This document shows positions 57,662 to 64,000 of a stretch of DNA of 64,000 bases, piece after piece (the stretch's first letter is position 1; each line of letters begins with the position of its first letter). Under the pieces are notes generated by a model that saw only the letters and a program-made list of their open reading frames with translations, had not been told where the DNA came from and ran no database searches. The stretch comes from Benincasa hispida. Lineage: Eukaryota > Streptophyta > Magnoliopsida > Cucurbitales > Cucurbitaceae. The position numbers and the translations under genes were made by a program. The stretch spans positions 65,661,118 through 65,725,117 of the forward strand of contig NC_052359.1 of assembly GCF_009727055.1 (NCBI RefSeq). Reading direction: 5' to 3'.

Positions 57662-58081
57662 TAAAATACTTAATATCTAAAAATCAGATAACAATCAACG
57701 GACAATAAGATACAAATCACCTCAATGGAATAGAAAAATCGACATAGAAAGAGAAGACAAAAGAATCATCATTGTCACCTCCCTCAATCGGATATGAATC
57801 ATCTTCACCCATTACAACTCAAATTCTAAGCACATCAACCCAAAAACCACAAAAAGTTCAAAATCATGCTTAAAAATACTTAATATCTAAAAATCAGATA
57901 ACAATCAACGGACAATAAGATAAAATCATCTCAATGGAATAGAAAAAATGACATAGAAAGAGAAGACAAAAAAATCATCATCGTCACCTCCCTCAATCGG
58001 ATATGAATCATCTTCACCCATTACAACTCAAATTCTAAGCACATCAACCCAAAAACCACAAAAAGTTCAAAATCATGCTTA
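57662..58081. repeat. Direct tandem duplication, 210-bp period
   Basis: Copy 1 (57662-57871) and copy 2 (57872-58081) both run from AAATACTTAATATCTAAAAA through CACCTCCCTCAATCGGATAT to GTTCAAAATCATGCTTA. They differ at only a handful of positions. Confidence 0.92.
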
Positions 58082-59420
58082 ATAGAAAACTCCTTTTTCC
58101 TTTTTTTCTAGCTTTTTTCTAGCTTCGATTCAAAGATGGATAGTATCCTATCTGACGAACTTACAATAATAAATTCATTTTTCATGCTTAATAGTCCTAC
58201 GTTGAATAATCCTATATAACTAATTAGTTTTCAAAGCTCAAAATTTCCTATCAAGTCTTTCAAAGGCTCTTATTCTATTTTAGCCAAAGCATATAATGTA
58301 ACCTTAAGAGCATTTGGTAACAAGATATGTCTATCGCCTTTGAACGAATGGTTACAAGGCATTTGAAGTATGAACTTCTTAACACTTCTAGGGAGAATCA
58401 CTTGAAAACCAAAACCCTTAAAGAAGCTTAAGCTACAAATTAATGGAGAATGAGTATCAAAGACAAAGTTAATTGACATCCTCATTATTGTCACCTCACT
58501 ACACATACAACTCCAAACTGAAAAAAGATATAGGATTACTTACATCAAATTCTATTTCAACTAATAATGCCATTGAGGAATAGAGTCCAAGCGTAAGTGA
58601 ACACAAAAATCGGATACAAAATCGATTTTGAAAATAAGAAACAAACTATAAGTGAGAATGAACTTCAAAGAAATAATCGAACAAACTTGTTGATCTCAAA
58701 CAAATAAATCAAACACTAACTTAAACACAAAATCGATTATGAAAACAAGAAAAATCAATAATGTACGAAGAATCTTCAAGTAAATTCTGACGAAATCAAA
58801 ACAAAAAACGGCTGATTTCAAAATCAAATCTGTTAGCATGAGACCAATTATGAATGAGAGAAGGGACGAACTTTAACCAAAGAATCGAACAAAAACCGTA
58901 AAACATAGAGATTGTCTTCAATTTCCAACTGGCGAAATTGAAACCAATATCAAATGGAAATCGGCTTACTTCGTAAATCATGAACAAATGCAACCGTAAG
59001 TGAGAAAAATTGTGAATAAAAGAAATATTGGTGTAATTTTAGGGCTTGTTTTTTTAGAGAGTTGAAGCTTCATGCTTAGAAGGAAAAATGTTGGAGAAGA
59101 TAGAAGCAGATTTAATTATGAGGATAGTTTTGGAATAGGTAAAAAAGAAAAAAAAAAATCAAATCTAATAATGTGAGTTTTGTTAAAATATAACGTGATT
59201 TTGGTAGCTAACCGTTTTTAATTTATTCCCACATCTACCATCCTTTAAAAGTGGATGCTAAAATATATTCGTTTTATAGCAAATGCAATTTTCCTTATTA
59301 TTTTATAAAAAAATTTGCAAAAATCACTCCTAAAATATAAATGATAGTTGCAATTATATCATCAAACTTACAATGGTAAAAATTGATCCCTCAAACTCAT
59401 AGTGTTAAAATTGCACTCTC
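58082..59420. other. Unassigned region with repeated AATCGATT(A/T)TGAAAA-type words
   Basis: On the minus strand 58506-58270 is a 78-codon open frame (MCSEVTIMRMSINFVFDTHS...) that I do not recognise. 58600-58990 has partly repeated blocks (ACAAAATCGATT, AGAATCGAACAAA). The borders 56750-56790 and 59265-59330 share inverted TTTGCAA / TAGCAAAT wording, so the whole 56750-59330 stretch might be one non-autonomous transposon. Confidence 0.3.
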
Positions 59421-59428
59421 AAACTTAG

Positions 59429-59616
59429 GACCCGTTTGGATTGATTTCAGAAAAAAAATATTTTTCAAAAAACTCATTTTGATTTAAACACTATTGGTAA
59501 AAACTAATAAAAATATATTTGAAAAACTATTTTGAGTGGTTGCCTAACATTCCATTTTCTTCTAAAATGATTTATTTTTTAAATTAAACACTTGAAAATG
59601 TATTTCAGATACACGT
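59429..59616 (+). mobile_element. Tourist-like MITE family T, copy 5, TTAG-flanked
   Basis: GACCCGTTTGGATTGATTTC...AATGTATTTCAGATACACG, flanked by TTAG at 59425-59428 and 59617-59620. This is the best-preserved copy together with 42943-43119. Confidence 0.8.
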
Positions 59617-60416
59617 TTAGAATAATTGTAGAAATTGGACCCAAATGATAAAAATTAGACTCAAATGATAAAAATTGAACCTTCAAATATACAATTGTTT
59701 CAATTTGCCAATTTTTACCATTATCTAAAACCCAATTTTAACATTTGTATAAGTTTAAGAGCTCACTAATCAAAAGTTGAGGCGTAATTGTAACTACCAT
59801 TGTACTTTAGGCTATTTTTGCAATTTTTCCTATTTAATATCATTTATTACTAATTAAGTTTTTAGAGAATTGCAGTATTGGTTTAAACTCATTCTTAAAT
59901 TTGCAAATTAACAATTTATCTTTTAAAAAGAATTATAAATATGAAAAAAAAAAATCAAATCTGATTTTCTTTTTTTATTATCCTACATTGGTGTATCAAC
60001 GTGTGTATTAGTGGTATACATGACATACTTTATATTAGTTATAAAAATTTTATTAGTCAACAATGTATATTTGTTATTATTCTTGAATTTACTTTGAATT
60101 CTTATTAATTAGTAATTTTTTTTTTTAAAATACTAATAGGAGAGAGGAATTGGAAGATGCAATCCGATATCTCAACTAAATTTATCTATTGGATGATTTA
60201 GTCTAAGATTTTGATTCAAACAAAACGGATATGGTTGGGTTAGTTATTAAGAATCTTTATATCTTAAATTACTTAACATGCCTCTAATAAAAAAGGACAG
60301 AGTTATTTAAAGCCTTTTCAAATTTAGATTTTAGGCTTTAGGTTTTAGATTAGATAGACAGATTAGCTAGATATATAGATTGGATTAGATATAGAAAGTT
60401 AGACGAGAGAGAGGTT

Positions 60417-60442
60417 TTATTATTATTATTATTATTATTAAT
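60417..60442. repeat. Trinucleotide repeat (TTA)n
   Basis: About eight uninterrupted TTA units. Confidence 0.9.
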
Positions 60443-60879
60443 TTATTATTTTTTAAAATATGAATGCCCCCTCCCATCCAATCCAATTCTTTACTTATAA
60501 ATTAAATAAATTGTAAGGTTTAGAAAATAAGGATTGTTATGTTTTATTTTTAGAATATACAATCACTTTTTTTAATCAATGTGGGTTCATGTGTTAGGAA
60601 CCTTCAAAACAAAAATAGAGAACATTGATCGTAAATTAAAATGGAAAATAGATTAGTATTTTCATGAATTAATTTCCAATCTCCCAATTTACTCAAATAA
60701 GACTTTTCTGCACATTCTCTCTATTTTAAAATTTAAATAAAACAACCCACTGTTTTTTCTTAAAAAATAAAAATACTAAGCCACTATTTTGAATTTAAAA
60801 TCTACCTAACTACAGAATTACAAATAAAGAAAACAACTAAAAAGTACAAAATAAAAACAATAAATTGCAAGCTTTCTCA

Positions 60880-60917
<38 letters not shown>
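60880..60917. repeat. Trinucleotide repeat (ATA)12
   Basis: Twelve uninterrupted ATA/TAA units. Confidence 0.95.
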
Positions 60918-60919
<2 letters not shown>

Positions 60920-61480
60920 TAACAAAAGTAACAGATTAAAAATTAACTTTGATGAAAGTAAGGATTTAGGCTACGTTTACCAAACCGTAATGAAAATTGG
61001 TGTAATCAGAATATGATTTCATTGATGGATGAATCGTAATAGGTCTGAATCTCAAATATAGTCGAATTGTTTTTTTTTTTTATTGCATTTACCTATAATT
61101 ATGAATCGGTCACATTTTATTGTTGTGGTTACTGTTTGACCCTAAAGGTAACAATAATAATAACAATATTTGTAATGGTAACAATAATCGTAACGATAAA
61201 GGTGTGTGTCTCACGTAATTTTCAACTGCAATTAGATTGAACATATTTTATTTCTCAATCAGATTACCGATTTGATTATAAATTTTAAGGCGGACCCTAC
61301 ATCTCATTACTATTATGGAAAGCAGTAAAAAGCAACAAAAGTAATCAATTGAGGCCGACTTTTTACATTACCGATTATTTTTCAACCATGTAAATGTGGC
61401 CTTAGTATGAACTTTAGATTTGTAGTCATTTAGTCTATGTACTTTTAAATTTGTAACAATTTTATCTTTGATTACTATTG

Positions 61481-61761
61481 CTCCGTTTGGTAACCATTTA
61501 GTTTCTGGTTTTTTGTTTTTAAAAATTAAGTATATAGACACTATTTTTGTCTTAAAATTTTTTCCTTTGTTATCTTCTTTTTTACCAATGGTTTAGAAAA
61601 CTAAACCAAATTTTGAAAACTAAAAAATGTAGCTTTTAAAAGCTTGTTTTTGCTTTTGAAATTTGGCTAAGAATTCAACCATTGTACTTAAAAAATGAGT
61701 AGAAAATAGACTTAATTTTCAAAAATGAAAAATAAAAAACGAATTGGTTACCAAATGGGAG
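61481..61761. mobile_element. MITE with CTCCGTTTGGTAACCA ends
   Basis: Left end CTCCGTTTGGTAACCATTTA. The right end is the inverse of CTCCCATTTGGTAACCAATT. Together they give about 24 bp of terminal inverted repeat around a TTTTGAAAACTAAAAAATGT-type centre. No clear target duplication was found. Partial relatives are at 24380-24500, 31800-31940 and 54030-54270. Confidence 0.65.
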
Positions 61762-61972
61762 TAAAAAACATAGTTTTTAAACTTTATTAGTATGTAATAA
61801 TTAGATCTCCATATTTTAAAGTATGTGATGATTCAGTCCTTATCGTGAAAATTGTTATTAAGATGAAATTTCTTGCATATAACACATTTAAACGACCTAA
61901 TATATTTGAATGCTACAAAGTCTAAACCGTAAAATAATAAGAAATTGACTTTTAATTTTGATTTTTTTTTTT

Positions 61973-62410
61973 TGGTTGAAGAAATTGGCACAAAAAGAAG
62001 AGAGGCAATTTTGGAAGAAAGAAACTTTTATTTAGAATGTACAAAGATGGACACATTTGAGAGAATACTCTTTTACTCTCTAACATTCATTCACTTTTCT
62101 TTGCTAACTCTCCAACTTTGCTTCGCTCACATATGAGGCTACGTCTCCTGGTAAAAGGATCTCTTTAGACTTTTCTTGGATTCTAAATATTCTAGATTTT
62201 TCAAGATTTATTCTTTCATAAAGGAATTCTCTTGAATTCTTTAAACCTAAAGAAAACCTAGGACCATTCTAGATCCTTACTTTTGTGGTATTTATTTATA
62301 ATTTACATATTTCAACATAATTCTAGAAAAAACTAATTTACACTTTCGTGCCATTTTATAGATACTTCAAGAATCTTCTAGATTAGTTAGTGTTGCTTTA
62401 TATTTTAACA
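61973..62410 (-). repeat. 3' LTR of the right-hand copia element
   Basis: On the minus strand it starts TGTTAAAATATAAAGCAACA at 62410, directly after the purine tract GGGAGAG. It contains a TATA-like AATTATAAATAAATACC (about 62284-62300) and ends near 61973 (CAATTTCTTCAACCA). The distal boundary is uncertain because its partner LTR is outside the window. Confidence 0.65.
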
Positions 62411-63085
62411 CTCTCCCTTAACACTAACTATTTTGGGTCTTTCAACCATCTCGAGCTTCTGCTGAAATTTTGCATGCTTAGTTGCAGGTACACCTTTCAT
62501 AAATATATTTGCAACTTGATCTTCTGTCTTTATTGTCTTCATCTCAATTTCCTCTTGAAGTACCTTTTCTCTAATGAAGTGGCAATGTACCTCCACATGC
62601 TTGGTCCTTGCATGGAATACTAGATTCTCAACTAAACAAACTGCAAATTGGTTGTCGCAGTATAAAGTCACTACATGATTAACTTCTTGATGCAAATTCT
62701 TAATTACTTGCTTTATCCACATATTCTCTTGTGCTGCCATGGATGCTGCTCTATACTTTGCTTCTGTGGTAGATAATGCAATTGTCGATTGTCTCTTGCT
62801 ACATCGAGAAATTGATCCACAACCAAGTTTAAACAAGTACCCAGTAGTCGATTGTCATGTATCATAATTTCATGCATAATCAGCATCACAAAAGTCTTCT
62901 AACTTGCAGTCGTCTCCTTTCTCATATAAAAGGCCATACTCACTTGTACCTTTCAGATATCTTAAAATTCTTGGAACTTCTTCAAGATGAGGTTTTTTCA
63001 AATTCTGCATGTAACAACTCATAACTCTGATGGAATATGAGATACCGGGTCTTGTTAAGGCAAGGTAGATCAAACTTCCTACCAA
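62405..63085 (-). pseudogene. Copia RT connection and RNase H region
   Basis: 63085-62870 reads MVGSLIYLALTRPGISYSIR and RILRYLKGTSEYGLLY, the connection region, then DFCDADYA with the first RNase H aspartate. Two TGA codons follow in the same frame (about 62868 and 62853). The frame then continues open to 62405 with [11 protein letters not shown] and [10 protein letters not shown] (Glu and Asp of RNase H) and [11 protein letters not shown], ending at a TGA that overlaps the LTR edge. Apart from these two stops the domain is whole; one may be a deamination of CGA (Arg). Confidence 0.82.
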
Positions 63086-63089
63086 CTGA

Positions 63090-63580
63090 TGTTACATCGT
63101 TGAGTCTGTAAAATAATTACCTTAATGCATGCAGAACTTTTTATTAACCTCCCTTGGTGTAGATATTGGATTGCAGTCACTCATTCCATACTTATGTAGA
63201 AGATTCTTTAAATACTTTTGTTGTTCAAGGATTAATCCTTTCTCTAAGCGCTCCACCTCTAGTCCAAAGAAATGCTTTAGTTCTCCAAGCTCTTTCATTT
63301 CAAATCGGACTAGTAGATTCTACTTTATTTGTTGAACTTCTTCTATGTGGTCTCCTGTTATGATTAGGTCATACACATAGACTAATATGATTATGACCTT
63401 TGGGTCTTGAACTTTGACAAATAAGCTGGAATCTGTTAGAACTACTACAAAGCCACTTTCAACATACTAAAAATTCTGCAATTTTTCCCTATCAGGCTCT
63501 TGGTGCTTGCTTTAAACCATATAAAGCCTTTCTCAACTTGCAGATATAGTCATGATGAGTTTCATCCTTAAATCCTTTTG
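63090..63580 (-). pseudogene. Degenerate RT middle part
   Basis: Stops in all minus-strand frames. Position within the element suggests it held the RT palm, including the YVDD region. 63355-63420 may be that segment in decayed form. Confidence 0.4.
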
Positions 63581-63581
63581 G

Positions 63582-63866
63582 TTACTCCATATATATTTCT
63601 TGATCCAGCACTCTATTTAAGAAAATGTTCTTAACATCCATCTGCCATAGCTTCCATCCCTTACTAGCAGCAAGTACTAATAAGATTCGAATTATGGTGG
63701 GCTTTGCTATGGGATTGAACATCTCATCATATTCCAAGCCAAAGTGTTGAGAAAACCCTCGAGCCACCAATCGAGTTTTATATCTCTCTATCCCATCTGC
63801 TCGAGTTTTAATTTTGTAAACCCATTTACACAATATGGGTTTAAAATCTATAGGCTTCGACGCCAA
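63582..63866 (-). pseudogene. Copia reverse transcriptase N-terminal part
   Basis: A 95-codon stretch with KWVYKIKTRADGIERYKTRL, VARGFSQHFGLEYDEMFNPI and WKLWQMDVKNIFLN, holding the motif A aspartate. The usual KTAFLNG-type segment reads KNIFLNR. A stop ends it at 63582. Confidence 0.8.
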
Positions 63867-64000
63867 GTCTCACGTCCGATTTTGTCTTAATGCGTCACTT
63901 CTTCTTCCTTGGTCTTTCTCCATTATATATTTTGTGACGCTTCTTCATTTGTTGTTGGCCCTCAAATGTTGCTAATGTCACATTCATGTGCCTGGAATTA

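Larger units (their letters stand above)
59621..61480. other. AT-rich intergenic sequence
   Basis: No gene is supported. It contains the trinucleotide repeats listed separately and TAACAATAATAATAACAATA-like words at 61147-61200. Confidence 0.45.
62405..64000 (-). mobile_element. Ty1/copia element, 3' half of pol, decayed
   Basis: From the right edge leftwards: an RT piece, a degenerate stretch, the RT connection region, RNase H and the 3' LTR. The element continues beyond 64000. It is distinct from the copia element at 4149-15818 in both LTR and protein sequence. Confidence 0.8.

Overview
The window is plant nuclear DNA. The evidence is GT-AG introns, plant LTR retrotransposons with tRNA-derived primer-binding sites, a Mutator-like transposon carrying a plant mobile domain gene, plastid DNA fragments, AT-rich intergenic sequence and four recognisable plant gene models. 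The gene content fits a eudicot. The abundant TATCAnTGATA-type palindromic repeats remind me of cucurbit genomes, but that is an impression I could not check by search. An assembly gap of 358 N lies at 41511-41868.

Left part (1-18440): nested mobile elements. A Ty3/gypsy element on the minus strand (tRNA-Asp-type primer site, LTR 763-2429, decayed gag start) sits inside the LTR of a Ty1/copia element. That LTR ends at 4148 and is fused to a 5'-truncated second copia LTR. The second LTR is split by a solo LTR (4767-6876) with a perfect 5-bp target duplication. A decayed copia internal region follows: a 2.6 kb leader rich in CGATCG-type palindromes, gag, protease, integrase, RT and RNase H, all broken, then a 2.05 kb 3' LTR. 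Next comes the right end of a probable CACTA transposon.

Middle (18441-37240): one clear gene, a GIR1-like EAR-motif repressor (minus strand, 19991-20353, probable 5'UTR intron). The rest is AT-rich intergenic DNA with a ycf2-like plastid fragment, fold-back and MITE-like elements, a large degenerate palindromic repeat array (26330-27560) and simple repeats.

37249-42120: a plastid ndhH fragment abuts a Mutator-like element. The element has a truncated transposase gene followed by a plant mobile domain pseudogene, both minus strand. The 3' part of the transposase gene is duplicated in inverted orientation next to the assembly gap. GA/CT-rich, 30-bp-periodic sequence marks the probable termini.

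Right gene island (45000-56000): a small gene for a membrane-anchored coiled-coil protein (minus, includes a 30-nt exon), a complete 8-exon TLDc-domain gene (plus, 419 codons) and an intronless eS17 ribosomal protein gene (RPS17, minus) with Site II promoter motifs. The last 8 kb holds MITEs, a 210-bp tandem duplication, trinucleotide repeats and, at the right edge, the 3' half of another decayed copia element on the minus strand.

I found no convincing undescribed molecular system. The most unusual structures are the transposase/mobile-domain element with its inverted partial duplication, the palindromic repeat arrays, and a MITE insertion dated by a paralogous empty site.
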